A stretch of DNA of 20,882 nucleotides from Synechococcales cyanobacterium 340R_concoct_173_sub (GCA_025354065.1 JANXNM010000474.1:1-20882); one strand, 5' to 3'; shown: positions 1 to 8,249, counted from the first letter of the stretch. The notes: generated from the sequence alone by a model not told the origin. Numbers and translations: made by a program.

Positions 1-1335
1 GGTAAAGCGATTGCTCCGCCCACGTCCACCGGATGGAACCACTTTACTCGTAGGCGTTGGTGCACTGGTTGTGGTAGATGTGCTTTTCGGTTTAGCAGGA
101 CGAGCCAAGGAAATAGTGACCTGTTCTGCCGACACGATCGCATCATCATCATCAGAGACATCAACATCTTCATCGTCGTCGTCTTCAACCTTAACGGTTC
201 GGCGTTTGCCTTTGGCGGCTGCCGCTTTTGCTTTCTCAGGAAATTCACTAGTCTCTTCGTCTTCCCAAACCTTTTTACGGGCTTTCGGCGGAGTAGGTTT
301 CGCAATCAACTCGACCCCAGCAGACGGAGCAACGGGGCGACTTGGACGACTTTTCAACCCGATGGGCGCAGAACTATCTGCCGAGATCACGTCATCATCC
401 ATGTCGCTGTCCTCAACAGCCTTCGGGCGGCGAAGCTCGACAATTTGAGGACGATTACCCTGAGAACTTTCGCTGGGACGACCATCTAATCGCCGTTCAC
501 CGGGCGGCTTTCGACTCGGTGCGCCAGGAGTAGCGGGTTTACGCGGTGCGCCACTTGTAACAGGTGCAGCGCCTTCAGCCCCAACAGGCCGCTCAGTTTT
601 CAATACGGGCTTGACACCGGGAGCGCTTGGACGAGGCGGCGCTTGCCGATCGCCACCTTCACGAGGGGCACCACTTTCGCGGGGAGCACCACCTTCACGA
701 GGTACAACAGCCCGAACTTCTTGGGTACGGGCAGATTCAGGACGAGCTTGAGGCTTCGTTGCAGCCGGAACCGCAGCAGGCTTAGATTCACGGGGGGTAC
801 GGGCAGGACGGCCTTCCGCTGGAACACTCACAACAGGAACAACAGCCTCAGAACCAGCTTTGGGATTAGCGATTCCTTCCGAGGGCTTGCTAATGCGCGG
901 TGGCTTACTGGGCTGGGCTGGCTTGCTCGATTCACTGGGCTTCGTAGGTTCACTTGACTTAGGACCAGAGGCAGCGACTGGAGCCGACACCGTAGCGATC
1001 GTCGGCGGGCTTGACAATTCAGGCCGTTCCAGCTTTTCTTCTACCCGTTGAACGGGACGGCGAATTTCTAATATTTGCTGTTTCTTCTGGTTACTCAAAG
1101 TTGCGTCATTCCTCGCGTCATCAGTGGGTGGAGCCGTCTTACGGGGTTGTATTCCCGGCTTTGAAGCCGAATAGGTTTTAGCAGCGTTGCGAATTGCCGT
1201 GGCTTCTTCTTCGGTAATACTACTGCTATGACTTTTCACGACTATTTTAATTTGATCGCAAATAGCCAGAAGATCACGATTTTCCAGGTCTAATTCCTTG
1301 GACAATTCATAGATTCTAAGCTTCCCATTATTCAT
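1..1335 (-). CDS. infB: Translation initiation factor IF-2, N-terminal part (runs off left edge)
   Basis: The minus-strand frame is open from an ATG at 1335 to the window edge, 445 codons with no stop. It starts MNNGKLRIYELSKELDLENR, the IF2_N helical domain (about residues 1-55). The rest is a long disordered Pro/Ala/Ser/Arg linker with PREGG/APRESG repeats near residue 210 and an Asp/Glu run near residue 385. The GTPase and fMet-tRNA-binding domains lie outside the window. IF-2 is the GTPase that places initiator tRNA on the 30S subunit. An AGAGGA sequence 8 bases before the ATG supports this start. Its place after rimP, nusA and ylxR matches the classic nusA-infB operon. Cyanobacterial IF-2 is known for a long linker, so the length is not odd. 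Identity is secure; the C-terminus cannot be judged. Confidence 0.93.
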   Translation of the reverse strand, partial: MNNGKLRIYELSKELDLENRDLLAICDQIKIVVKSHSSSITEEEATAIRNAAKTYSASKPGIQPRKTAPPTDDARNDATLSNQKKQQILEIRRPVQRVEEKLERPELSSPPTIATVSAPVAASGPKSSEPTKPSESSKPAQPSKPPRISKPSEGIANPKAGSEAVVPVVSVPAEGRPARTPRESKPAAVPAATKPQARPESARTQEVRAVVPREGGAPRESGAPREGGDRQAPPRPSAPGVKPVLKTERPVGAEGAAPVTSGAPRKPATPGAPSRKPPGERRLDGRPSESSQGNRPQIVELRRPKAVEDSDMDDDVISADSSAPIGLKSRPSRPVAPSAGVELIAKPTPPKARKKVWEDEETSEFPEKAKAAAAKGKRRTVKVEDDDDEDVDVSDDDDAIVSAEQVTISLARPAKPKSTSTTTSAPTPTSKVVPSGGRGRSNRFT

Positions 1336-1699
1336 GTTGGTTGAGTCCTCTTGGCAAGGGAGATGGTGTTACATAAGTTATTTCGCCTTCTGTTATTTTG
1401 ACTAAAACGACATGCAAGTGAAGGAAAGATCAAATTCATGATTCTTTTTGACAGGATTAATCTCGGGTGAGATCGATCGTACCTACCTGCACTGAGGCTC
1501 TGGAAAGAAGCACTTCAGGTCATCAAGCAAAAGATTGGTCGGTGATACGGACGAGAAATCCGTAGATTCTTCGCCTGCATAGAGGAGTATACAACACATT
1601 GTCTTGGCTGATTTGCCCTCGGCCATGATGTGACGGGCAGATTAAGGGGTCGAGAACGATCCATAACATGGGGGATCGATGGCAATCACAAACTGCAAC
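1336..1699. other. 364-base spacer between ylxR and infB
   Basis: No convincing gene. A 47-codon minus-strand frame (1483-1626) lacks a ribosome binding site and resembles no family I know. The stretch is unusually long for the inside of this operon, so it may hold an infB leader or secondary promoter. I see no clear terminator or riboswitch fold. The only firm signal is the infB ribosome binding site at its left end. Confidence 0.5.
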
Positions 1700-1960
1700 C
1701 TAGATCTCGAGTAGGCGCATCGATAAGGTTTTTTTGAGGGTTTGATACGAATCTTTTGGAACAGCCGTTTTAAGGGCACGACTAAGCCGATCTTTTTTTT
1801 CGGCAACCAGTAGACATTTCTCGGTTCGGCAAATATAAGCCGATCGTCCCATGCCTTGATTAATAGAAATTTCTCGATTATTTAATCGCACCACCCGCCA
1901 GAACTCAGATTTATCAGCATGGCGGCGGCAGCTAATGCAACAACGTTGATTGATGGTCAT
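1700..1960 (-). CDS. ylxR: YlxR family (DUF448) RNA-binding protein
   Basis: An 86-residue basic protein with the family opening QRCCISCRRHADKSEFWRVV: the paired cysteines and the CRR and WRVVR elements match YlxR, followed by the GRSAYIC loop and a C-terminal helix with KK and SRALK. YlxR proteins are small RNA binders encoded between nusA and infB in many bacteria; in Bacillus the family (RnpM) modulates RNase P, but the cyanobacterial role is not established. Here it lies 115 bases after nusA and 364 bases before infB on the same strand, as expected. The length is normal and the ATG start is the only sensible one. The gene 3' of nusA carries no strong Shine-Dalgarno, so translation may depend on the folded spacer upstream. 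Confidence 0.88.
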   Translation of the reverse strand: MTINQRCCISCRRHADKSEFWRVVRLNNREISINQGMGRSAYICRTEKCLLVAEKKDRLSRALKTAVPKDSYQTLKKTLSMRLLEI

Positions 1961-1981
1961 AATTTAAATCGTCATAACAAT

Positions 1982-2074
1982 ATTCTTGCGTGGAATTCAA
2001 GAGCGTGATCCAATCCGGACCACGCTCCATACAAACAAGCGGCAGTTAGTCAAGCGGCAGTTAGTCGCAAGAAT
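1982..2074 (-). repeat. Nested inverted repeats in the nusA-ylxR spacer
   Basis: The outer arms ATTCTTGCG (1982-1990) and CGCAAGAAT (2066-2074) are perfect complements. Inside them GAGCGTG (2001-2007) pairs with CACGCTC (2021-2027) around a 13-base loop. The transcript between nusA and ylxR could fold into a long stem enclosing a hairpin. There is no T-run, so a simple intrinsic terminator is unlikely; an RNA-processing or stability element is possible. Pairing was read by eye. Confidence 0.5.
2036..2065. repeat. 15-base perfect tandem duplication
   Basis: CAAGCGGCAGTTAGT occurs twice back to back (2036-2050 and 2051-2065) just downstream of the nusA stop codon, inside the loop of the larger inverted repeat. 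It looks like a recent slippage duplication. Confidence 0.8.
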
Positions 2075-2075
2075 T

Positions 2076-3527
2076 TTAGTCGGGTTCGTCTTCAATCGCT
2101 TCATCAAACCCATAAGTTAATGTGTCCGCCTCATCTTGAGCTGCATCAGCAGACACATTATCCGCTGGCGCACCACCCTCTAGCTCGGAGGTATCTGGCT
2201 CTAATGCCTCTGACGCATCTGGCTCTAATGCATCAACATAATCCGAGTCCAGATCGGCTGCGATCGCGTCTGGTTGAGGCTCATCTTCATCGTCATAGTC
2301 GTCTTCATCGTCATAATCATCATACTGCTGACGAGACGCTTGCTCGGCGGCACGGGCATCTAAGACAAACCGAATACTTTCATCCTCGGCAGCATAGTCA
2401 TACTTATTAATGTCCTTAATGTCGATTTTCCAGCCCGTCAACCTAGCCGCAAGCCGAACATTTTGACCTTCTTTCCCGATCGCCAAACTCAATTGATCAT
2501 CATTAACCAAAACATGAGCCTGACGACCTTCTGGATCCATCAAGCGCACTTCCATAACCCGAGCCGGACTCAGCGCATTGGAAATGTAAGTTGAAGGATC
2601 GGGCGACCAGCGAATTACATCAATTTTTTCGCCCTTCAGCTCGTTGACCACCGACTGAATCCGCGATCCTCGCGCACCAATACAAGCCCCAACAGGATCC
2701 ACATCGCGCTCTAAAGTATCCACAGCGATCTTAGTACGCGGTCCCACAAAACGCGAGGGTGGATTCGCTTCACGAGCAACAGCCACAATGCGCACTACGT
2801 CATCCTGAATTTCAGGCACTTCATTTTCAAACAGATATACCACTAGGCCCGCGTCGGCACGGGACACTAAGAGCTGGGGGCCACGATGTGCGCCTTCGCT
2901 AACTTTTTTTAGATAGACCTTGAGCGTCGCGTTGGCCCGATAATTGTCGTTCGGAAGCTGATCGCGCTTGAGCAATTCTGCCTCGACTTCAGGCTGCCCA
3001 AACCCACTGGTGACGGCCATAATCACAGACTGACGCTCAAAGCGTAGGATGCGGGCCTGAAGAATCGCGCCTTCGAGTTCTTGGAATTCCTCTTGGACTA
3101 GTTTGCGCTGCTGATCTCGCAATTTTTGGGCCAATACTTGCTTGGTTTGAATCGCAGCCATCCGACCAAATTCACTTTGTTCCGGCGTTACGTCCACGAC
3201 CACCGCATCCCCGGCTTGAGCTTCGATCGCCACTTCCTGAACTTCTTTGAGATCAATTTCGTGATCGGTGCTGGTGACTCCTTCCACGATTGTTTTGGTG
3301 GCCAAGACTCGGAAGCCTTCTTCTTCGATGTCGAGTTCTACTTCAAAGTGATTGAAATAATCTTCGTCAAAGGAAGCGGTTTCTAGATGCTGCGTACGCC
3401 GGAAACGCTCGTACCCTTTCATTAGGGCTTCTCTGAGAGCTTCTTGGACTGCGCTTTTAGGCAAGTTACGATCGCGGCTAATGCTCTCGATCATTTCCTT
3501 GAGGCCGGGAAGAGAAATGCTAGACAT
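2076..3527 (-). CDS. nusA: Transcription termination/antitermination factor NusA
   Basis: A 483-residue NusA. The N-terminal RNA-polymerase-binding domain covers about residues 1-125 (MSSISLPGLKEMIESISRDR), then S1 (about 147-212), KH1 with GARG at 284-287 and KH2 with GKEG at 351-354 ahead of RLAARLTGWKIDI. NusA binds RNA polymerase and nascent RNA and tunes pausing, termination and antitermination. After residue 376 there is a highly acidic tail (DDYDDEDDYDDEDE, then repeated LEPD elements) in place of the AR1/AR2 repeats of enterobacterial NusA; I infer this is an intrinsically disordered charge tail. GGAG 7 bases before the ATG supports the start. It sits between rimP and ylxR in the conserved order. 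Confidence 0.96.
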   Translation of the reverse strand: MSSISLPGLKEMIESISRDRNLPKSAVQEALREALMKGYERFRRTQHLETASFDEDYFNHFEVELDIEEEGFRVLATKTIVEGVTSTDHEIDLKEVQEVAIEAQAGDAVVVDVTPEQSEFGRMAAIQTKQVLAQKLRDQQRKLVQEEFQELEGAILQARILRFERQSVIMAVTSGFGQPEVEAELLKRDQLPNDNYRANATLKVYLKKVSEGAHRGPQLLVSRADAGLVVYLFENEVPEIQDDVVRIVAVAREANPPSRFVGPRTKIAVDTLERDVDPVGACIGARGSRIQSVVNELKGEKIDVIRWSPDPSTYISNALSPARVMEVRLMDPEGRQAHVLVNDDQLSLAIGKEGQNVRLAARLTGWKIDIKDINKYDYAAEDESIRFVLDARAAEQASRQQYDDYDDEDDYDDEDEPQPDAIAADLDSDYVDALEPDASEALEPDTSELEGGAPADNVSADAAQDEADTLTYGFDEAIEDEPD

Positions 3528-3628
3528 TGGATGTCTCCGTTTTATTGAGTTTAAGGATATTGAATTGTCTGAAAAGCTTGGGAAGCAAAGCTAGGATCTG
3601 AGGTCCAATGTTGCTAAGTTTGTCGGAA

Positions 3629-4123
3629 CTAATCTTTGTCAGAGTTTTTTTTACGATCGTCAAGCTGAACTCGTTCGACAATCGATCGTGGTAATTGAAT
3701 GGTGCGCCCCTTTTGACTCAGACGAATGAACTCTTCATCTCGGCCAATTAAAGTTCCCACCCATTCACGATGCCCTTCAAAAATTTCGGTCGCAGTGACC
3801 CAAACCAGAAAGCCTCGAAACGATATGTATTCCCGATCGGTACTGAGGGCACGATCGGCTCCCGGACTAGACACCTCCAGCACATAATTATCAGGCATCC
3901 CGACCGGATTAGGCTTTTCCTCATCATCCAAATAAGCTTCGAGCGCACGACTCATCCGAGTACAGTCCTCCATTCCAGTATCTTGAGTGAGATTACGAAT
4001 ATCAACTCGCAACACCGGAGGATTTTGGTTAGTCCGAAACACCGCCGATACGACTTCTAGTCCGAGGTTGTGAGCAACCGGGGCGGCCAATTCGAGGATG
4101 TGTGGAACGATTGGATGAGTCAT
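3629..4123 (-). CDS. rimP: Ribosome maturation factor RimP
   Basis: RimP helps mature the 30S subunit. The preferred ATG at 4123 gives 164 residues beginning MTHPIVPHILELAAPVAHNL, which matches the family N-terminus. The family core is clear: GLEVVSAVF, VLRVDI, CTRMSRALEAYLD, the NYVLEVSSPGADR signature, then a C-terminal SH3-like barrel (FVWVTATE to GRTIQLPRSIVERVQLD). The frame is open for another 16 codons to a GTG at 4171, but that extension has a poly-Phe/Cys stretch from a T-run and is not conserved-looking, so I do not use it. It is the first gene of the rimP-nusA-ylxR-infB operon; nusA follows after about 100 bases. Confidence 0.93.
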   Translation of the reverse strand: MTHPIVPHILELAAPVAHNLGLEVVSAVFRTNQNPPVLRVDIRNLTQDTGMEDCTRMSRALEAYLDDEEKPNPVGMPDNYVLEVSSPGADRALSTDREYISFRGFLVWVTATEIFEGHREWVGTLIGRDEEFIRLSQKGRTIQLPRSIVERVQLDDRKKNSDKD

Positions 4124-4175
4124 AGGTTCAAAATCACAATTTGCACAAAAAAAAGGGACGCTATTCCCCACTTAC

Positions 4176-4196
4176 CATGAAATGATAGATTTCATG
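4176..4196. promoter_or_regulatory. Perfect inverted repeat in the rimP/sulfurtransferase divergent region
   Basis: CATGAAAT (4176-4183) and ATTTCATG (4189-4196) are exact reverse complements separated by GATAG. The site lies about 53 bases upstream of the rimP ATG and about 95 bases upstream of the sulfurtransferase ATG. It could be an operator for a dimeric regulator or a hairpin in the rimP leader. No known consensus is recognised. Confidence 0.4.
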
Positions 4197-4291
4197 AAGT
4201 CCGGCGATCGGCAAATGGCAGCCTTTTAGAAAACTACCCTTGCTGAGACGTCATTGTAACGGATTCTCGGAATAGATGGGAGCCTCAGACA

Positions 4292-5197
4292 ATGCAGAAT
4301 CTAAATCAACCGACTGGCCCAATACCTAATCCACACGACTCAATTAACTTACAAAGCTCAATCGCAACCGCTGCCGTCCATCCGATCGTCTCGGCAGACT
4401 GGCTGAGGCTTCACCTAGACGATCCCACTGTTGTCGTAGTCGATTGTCGATTTTCTCTGATGGAACCTGCCGCTGGCCGCAAACAATACGATATAAGTCA
4501 TATTCCGGGCGCACATTATCTCGATCTCAACCAAGATTTATCAGAAAGAGTCCAAGCCCACGGCGGTCGGCATCCCTTGCCCGATGTCCACACCTTCAGC
4601 TCAAAACTACAGGCCATGGGGATTGATGATGATACTTGGGTTGTGCTGTACGACTCCGCCCGTCTGTCCTATGCCGCTAGAGCTTGGTGGCTATTACGGT
4701 ATCTGGGTCACGATCGGACCTTACTTTTAAATGGCGGGTGGCAAGCCTGGACCGGAATGCACTACCCCATCACGAAAGAGTTGCCAGAAGCAACATCCGG
4801 CAACTTTACCCCGATCGTTCAATCCGATTGGAGCGTTGATATTAATTATGTTAAAGCCTCCATGAATACCCCCGGCAGCGTGCTGATAGATTCGCGGGAA
4901 ACAGTCCGATACCGGGGCGATCGCGAACCCATTGATCCGATCGCGGGCCATATTCCAGGAGCCATCAACTATCCCTGGCAACAGGTCACCGACGAGCGCG
5001 GATATATTAATGTCGAACTCCAAGCCGATCGCTGGGTCAGTCTACAAGACAGCCTAGAACATAATGACAAAACCGAAATCATTGTCTATTGCGGATCGGG
5101 CGTTACCGCTTGCGTTAATCTGCTGTCTCTATCGCTAGCAGGACACGACGCCAAACTCTACGTCGGCGGCTGGAGCGACTGGTGTTCTTACCTTTAA
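4292..5197 (+). CDS. Two-domain rhodanese sulfurtransferase (3-mercaptopyruvate/thiosulfate type)
   Basis: 301 residues with two rhodanese domains. The N-terminal one (about 35-150; VVVDCRFSL, ISHIPGAHYLDL) lacks the catalytic cysteine and has LYDSARLSYAARAWW at the loop, as is usual for the structural domain. The C-terminal one (about 175-300) ends with the active-site loop CGSGVTAC (Cys near residue 267). The CGSGVTA loop is the SseA/mercaptopyruvate sulfurtransferase type; rhodanese activity on thiosulfate is also possible. The enzyme moves sulfane sulfur to thiols or cyanide in the cytoplasm; no signal peptide is seen. GGGAG about 10 bases before the ATG supports the start, which gives a roughly 30-residue polar N-terminal extension. 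It is divergent from rimP. Confidence 0.88.
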   Translation: MQNLNQPTGPIPNPHDSINLQSSIATAAVHPIVSADWLRLHLDDPTVVVVDCRFSLMEPAAGRKQYDISHIPGAHYLDLNQDLSERVQAHGGRHPLPDVHTFSSKLQAMGIDDDTWVVLYDSARLSYAARAWWLLRYLGHDRTLLLNGGWQAWTGMHYPITKELPEATSGNFTPIVQSDWSVDINYVKASMNTPGSVLIDSRETVRYRGDREPIDPIAGHIPGAINYPWQQVTDERGYINVELQADRWVSLQDSLEHNDKTEIIVYCGSGVTACVNLLSLSLAGHDAKLYVGGWSDWCSYL

Positions 5198-5206
5198 AAT
5201 ATTTTG

Positions 5207-5231
5207 CTTTTAAACATTTTATCTTTAAAAG
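5207..5231. terminator. AT-rich inverted repeat between convergent genes
   Basis: CTTTTAAA (5207-5214) and TTTAAAAG (5224-5231) are perfect complements, just past the sulfurtransferase stop and reaching the barrel gene's stop codon. The stem is A/T only, so it is at best a weak bidirectional terminator. Confidence 0.3.
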
Positions 5232-6412
5232 ATTGCAATATTAAAATTAAACCCCAACCCAAAAATCCAACTATTCGGTTCGATTCGCTTTTCACTGGAC
5301 ACCCCCATACTTCGGCCACCAAAGGCATTGAGCGACATCCGATCGTTCAACTCATAGCTCAAATGCGCACCCAAATAATGAGAAACATCATCCCGCGATT
5401 GCTGAGTAAAGTGGGTCCAAGATGCTTGATAGTCAAGTCCAGCATCTATCCGAGGTAAAAATTTATAGCCAAGGGAAATCTGCCCCCCGTTCACCACCCG
5501 ATCATATTTTTCAATATCACCCGTGAAATTCCAGCGAAATTGATAGCCTGTGGTGAGCTTAAGAGAAGGGCTAAGGGGATCTTGGCGGGTTAGATCAAAT
5601 CGCAGAGAATGTTCGTTAAAAAATCGCACGCCCTGAAACAAGTTTTTTACCTCTTCCTTAGCCGCCGTCAATTGTTGATAGCTCCAACCAATTTCACCAC
5701 TCAATCGAGGAGTCAACTGTTGATAAAGTCCCACCTTCAGTCGTAACTCGTCATAGTTAAGCCGAGAAAATGTCCCATAACGAAGAACATTAGACTCCGC
5801 CAACACCAGCAAATAGGTTGTGGGGCCAAGGGGCGGCAAATAATACAACGACAACCCCGTCCGCACTGCACCGTCTGTTTGTAAGGGAATTGAAGAAAAA
5901 ACATTGTTGGTCTGAAAATAATCAAAATGTCCCAACAGATATAACGATGTCGCACGGCGCGGCGCAGGGGGAGGACTAGACGACGGAGTATCACGAATTT
6001 TGATGGTTCCCAGTTCAGGATCAGAGCCAGGTTCAAGGGGTTCGTCGATCGTCGGAGCGGTCTCAGATGGAGCGATAGGAACAGGCTGAGGCGGAAGGGG
6101 CAGCGACCGTAAAATCCCCAGTTCAGGATCTGAGACAACTGGAACTTTGGGCTTAATTAGATTAATAGTAGGATTAATTTTTGGAGCCAGTTTAAACTCA
6201 ACTTTTGGCTCGACGCGGAGATCTAATTTAGGCAATTCAGGCTTCAGCAGTTGTTGCGGACGATCGGGGATCTGAGAAGGCTGATCCGCAATAGGGATAT
6301 TAATGATTGCACTAGGCAGAACCACCGAATTATCTGCCAATGTTACCAACGGTGTAGCCATCACCAAGACCATTGGCCCAACCGAGATGGTCACAGACCG
6401 ACTAAAGGCCAT
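5225..6412 (-). CDS. Predicted outer-membrane beta-barrel protein with Pro-rich periplasmic linker
   Basis: No named family recognised. From the ATG at 6412 the product is 395 residues, starting with a signal peptide (MAFSRSVTISVGPMVLVMAT, likely cut after LVTLA). Next is a Pro-rich linker, about residues 45-170, with a repeated SDPELG element. From about 175 on there are alternating amphipathic strands (ATSLYLLGHFDYF, TGLSLYYLPP, LSGEIGWSYQQL, INLGYKF-like segments), ending in FGLGFNFNIAIF; a C-terminal Phe is the usual barrel-assembly signal. GAGGTG about 9 bases upstream supports the 6412 start. The frame also opens at an ATG at 6514, adding 34 residues with a 15-base tandem duplication. 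It is divergent from the FecR-domain gene and probably works in the envelope. Exact function unknown. Confidence 0.7.
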   Translation of the reverse strand: MAFSRSVTISVGPMVLVMATPLVTLADNSVVLPSAIINIPIADQPSQIPDRPQQLLKPELPKLDLRVEPKVEFKLAPKINPTINLIKPKVPVVSDPELGILRSLPLPPQPVPIAPSETAPTIDEPLEPGSDPELGTIKIRDTPSSSPPPAPRRATSLYLLGHFDYFQTNNVFSSIPLQTDGAVRTGLSLYYLPPLGPTTYLLVLAESNVLRYGTFSRLNYDELRLKVGLYQQLTPRLSGEIGWSYQQLTAAKEEVKNLFQGVRFFNEHSLRFDLTRQDPLSPSLKLTTGYQFRWNFTGDIEKYDRVVNGGQISLGYKFLPRIDAGLDYQASWTHFTQQSRDDVSHYLGAHLSYELNDRMSLNAFGGRSMGVSSEKRIEPNSWIFGLGFNFNIAIF

Positions 6413-6478
6413 CGCCGCCGCACCTCGCAAGCACCAACGCAACGATCGGACCTGTCTGGAAAATTGGGACCACTCGCT

Positions 6479-6508
6479 CAAACTCGAATATTTCAAACTC
6501 GAATATTT
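6479..6508. repeat. 15-base tandem duplication at the possible N-terminus of the barrel gene
   Basis: CAAACTCGAATATTT is present twice in tandem (6479-6493, 6494-6508). Read on the minus strand it would encode a doubled KYSSL motif if the upstream start at 6514 were used. Confidence 0.75.
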
Positions 6509-6514
6509 AGTCAT

Positions 6515-7008
6515 ATCGCCACATCCGCTTCTACAACTATTCCTTAGCTCTTCTGTCAGCCATCATTGTGTTCATTGTTTTGAGGTCAAGCTAGCCATTT
6601 CTCATCTCTGTACTTATACTGAGGAAGCGAATAGATGATCATACGCAGAAATTGATGATTAGCACTTTAATTATGTAAAAAAAGTATGCAAAAATTAGCA
6701 GAAATGTGTGAAATTAGCCGATCGTCATAATTCAGTACAATGTTCCCAATCGGTCTAGAGGTTTGGACTAGCAAATCTGGTATTTACTATTACAGGGGTC
6801 TATTACGGGGATAATTTACTGTTGTTGCAAAATTTATATATACTTCTATCGCATCTACTAACGACAGAGTATTGCCAAGAAAATCTGAACGAATTGAAAT
6901 ACATCATATTTCATCGTTTCATCCTAACTCTCAGGGATTCTAGACTTTACTTTCAGAAACTCACTGCTCACTCGCTAATAACTTGTCGCCAGTCGCTGGA
7001 GTTGTCCT
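6515..7008. promoter_or_regulatory. AT-rich divergent intergenic region, barrel gene / FecR gene
   Basis: Noncoding by inspection: the one plus-strand frame (6822-7016) has no similarity I recognise and overlaps the FecR start. It must hold the promoters of both divergent genes. A TATACT hexamer at 6839-6844 is a plausible -10 for the FecR gene, and a minus-strand TTGACC at 6584-6589 a possible -35 for the barrel gene, neither with a convincing partner. There are two near copies of AAATTAG around 6693-6716. Confidence 0.45.
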
Positions 7009-8145
7009 ATGTATGATCAAATGCATGATCAAATCAAGTTTCCTCGAAAATGGGTACGACTCGTCATTCTAACGACCTTCAATGGAAGTTTGATTTTGGG
7101 CAGCACTGCAACATTTTCCGCACCCATTCCCCTAACCCAAGCCACTTTACGCAAAGTAGTAAATCGGGTTGATCTACTTCTGAGTAATCAATCAGTCCGC
7201 AGCGCCCAAGTCAACGATCGGCTGAGCAACTTTGGCGATGCAGTCAAAACGCAACGAGCAGCCCGCACAGAACTAAAATTTAATGATGGAACATTGGCTA
7301 AAGTCGGGGAATTAGCGACCTTTCGCTTTACGCCTAACACGCGTCGCTTTGAATTAGGGAATGGGACTTATTTATTTTTAGTGCCTCCCGGTCGAGGTAA
7401 TACTGAATTTAATACTCCCAATGCTAAGGCAGGTATCAAAGGATCCGCACTTTTTATTCGTTATATTGAAGAGAGTGAGACTACTGTTATGGGGGCATTA
7501 ACAAATAATCCCCTTGGTCCGATGGATATTACGGTAGGGGGCAAGAAGCAGGATTTGTATGCAGGTCAAATGTTAGTTGCGATTAGAGATCGGATCGATC
7601 GGGTTGAGACTTTTGACTTAACGACATTTTTCCAAACGAGTCCGATGTATCGAGACATTGATCTCACGGATCCTGATTTACAGGCGGTGCGTCAGGAAAT
7701 GACAGATGCGGTTACGACTCAAGTGGCCTCGATCGGAACATTGCCCCCTAGAGTTGAAACTACGCCCAAACCTGGGATTTCTTCGGACCCAACGTCAAAT
7801 ATTCCGAGAAGAGAGTCCACTGAGGCACGGGAAGCTCTGAACCATCCCAACCGCAACCAGCCGATCGTTAAACCAGAACCACCGAATATTAAAGATCCGA
7901 TCGTCACTCCTCTAACAGTCCCACCCGTCACTCCTCCTCTAACAGTCCTACCCATCACTCCTCCAACTACAACTCCACCCATCACTCGTCCTCTAGGAGT
8001 CCCACCCATCACTCCTTTTCCAACAGTCCCACCCATCACTCCTCCTCTAACAGTCCCACCCGTCACTCCTTTTCCAACAGTCCCACCCGTCACTCCTTTT
8101 CTAACTACAACTCCACCATTACCCAACAACAACAATCAGTTTTAG
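7009..8145 (+). CDS. Secreted FecR-domain protein with Pro/Thr nonapeptide repeat tail
   Basis: 378 residues. A signal peptide (basic FPRKWVR then LVILTTFNGSLILGSTATFS, likely cut before APIPL) is followed by a FecR domain, about residues 60-190: an RVDLLLSNQSVRSAQVNDRL opening, ARTELKFNDGTLAKVGELATFRF, then the GIKGSALFIRY segment typical of FecR-fold proteins. In Proteobacteria FecR is an anti-sigma/signalling protein with an inner-membrane helix. Here there is no cytoplasmic domain and no sigma-factor neighbour, so signalling of that kind is unlikely; I infer a periplasmic or surface ligand-binding role. Residues 299-370 are about eight Pro/Thr-rich repeats of nine residues (VPPVTPPLT-like), then an Asn-rich end. 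GGAG 7 bases before the ATG supports the start. It pairs with the divergent barrel gene. Confidence 0.82.
   Translation: MYDQMHDQIKFPRKWVRLVILTTFNGSLILGSTATFSAPIPLTQATLRKVVNRVDLLLSNQSVRSAQVNDRLSNFGDAVKTQRAARTELKFNDGTLAKVGELATFRFTPNTRRFELGNGTYLFLVPPGRGNTEFNTPNAKAGIKGSALFIRYIEESETTVMGALTNNPLGPMDITVGGKKQDLYAGQMLVAIRDRIDRVETFDLTTFFQTSPMYRDIDLTDPDLQAVRQEMTDAVTTQVASIGTLPPRVETTPKPGISSDPTSNIPRRESTEAREALNHPNRNQPIVKPEPPNIKDPIVTPLTVPPVTPPLTVLPITPPTTTPPITRPLGVPPITPFPTVPPITPPLTVPPVTPFPTVPPVTPFLTTTPPLPNNNNQF
7903..8118 (+). repeat. 27-base coding minisatellite in the FecR-domain gene
   Basis: About eight degenerate 27-base units, each containing a CCCACCCRTCACTCCT-like core, encode the nonapeptide repeats. 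Some units are nearly identical (around 8010-8100) and others have diverged, so copy number may vary between strains. Confidence 0.85.
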
Positions 8146-8249
8146 GGAAGTCAATATCAAGACCGTACCCATAAAAACGATTGTAACGGAATCAAAACAG
8201 TACCGTACTTTCTATTACACCTGTTACTCCATAGGCTGACTCGGCATAT

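Noticed and set aside
11..448. 145-codon plus-strand frame, Ser-rich
   Set aside because: Antisense shadow of the infB linker; the Ser runs come from the opposite reading of Asp/Glu codons.
1483..1626. 47-codon minus-strand frame between ylxR and infB
   Set aside because: No ribosome binding site and no family resemblance; likely chance.
6822..7016. 64-codon plus-strand frame upstream of the FecR gene
   Set aside because: AT-rich, overlaps the FecR start, no ribosome binding site, no recognisable motif; probably the promoter/leader region.
7719..8135. 138-codon minus-strand frame rich in Gly and Val
   Set aside because: Antisense image of the Pro/Thr repeat array, not a gene.
5225..8145. 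TonB-dependent receptor/FecI-FecR iron signalling system
   Set aside because: No sigma factor, no plug domain or TonB box, and the FecR-domain protein lacks a cytoplasmic part.
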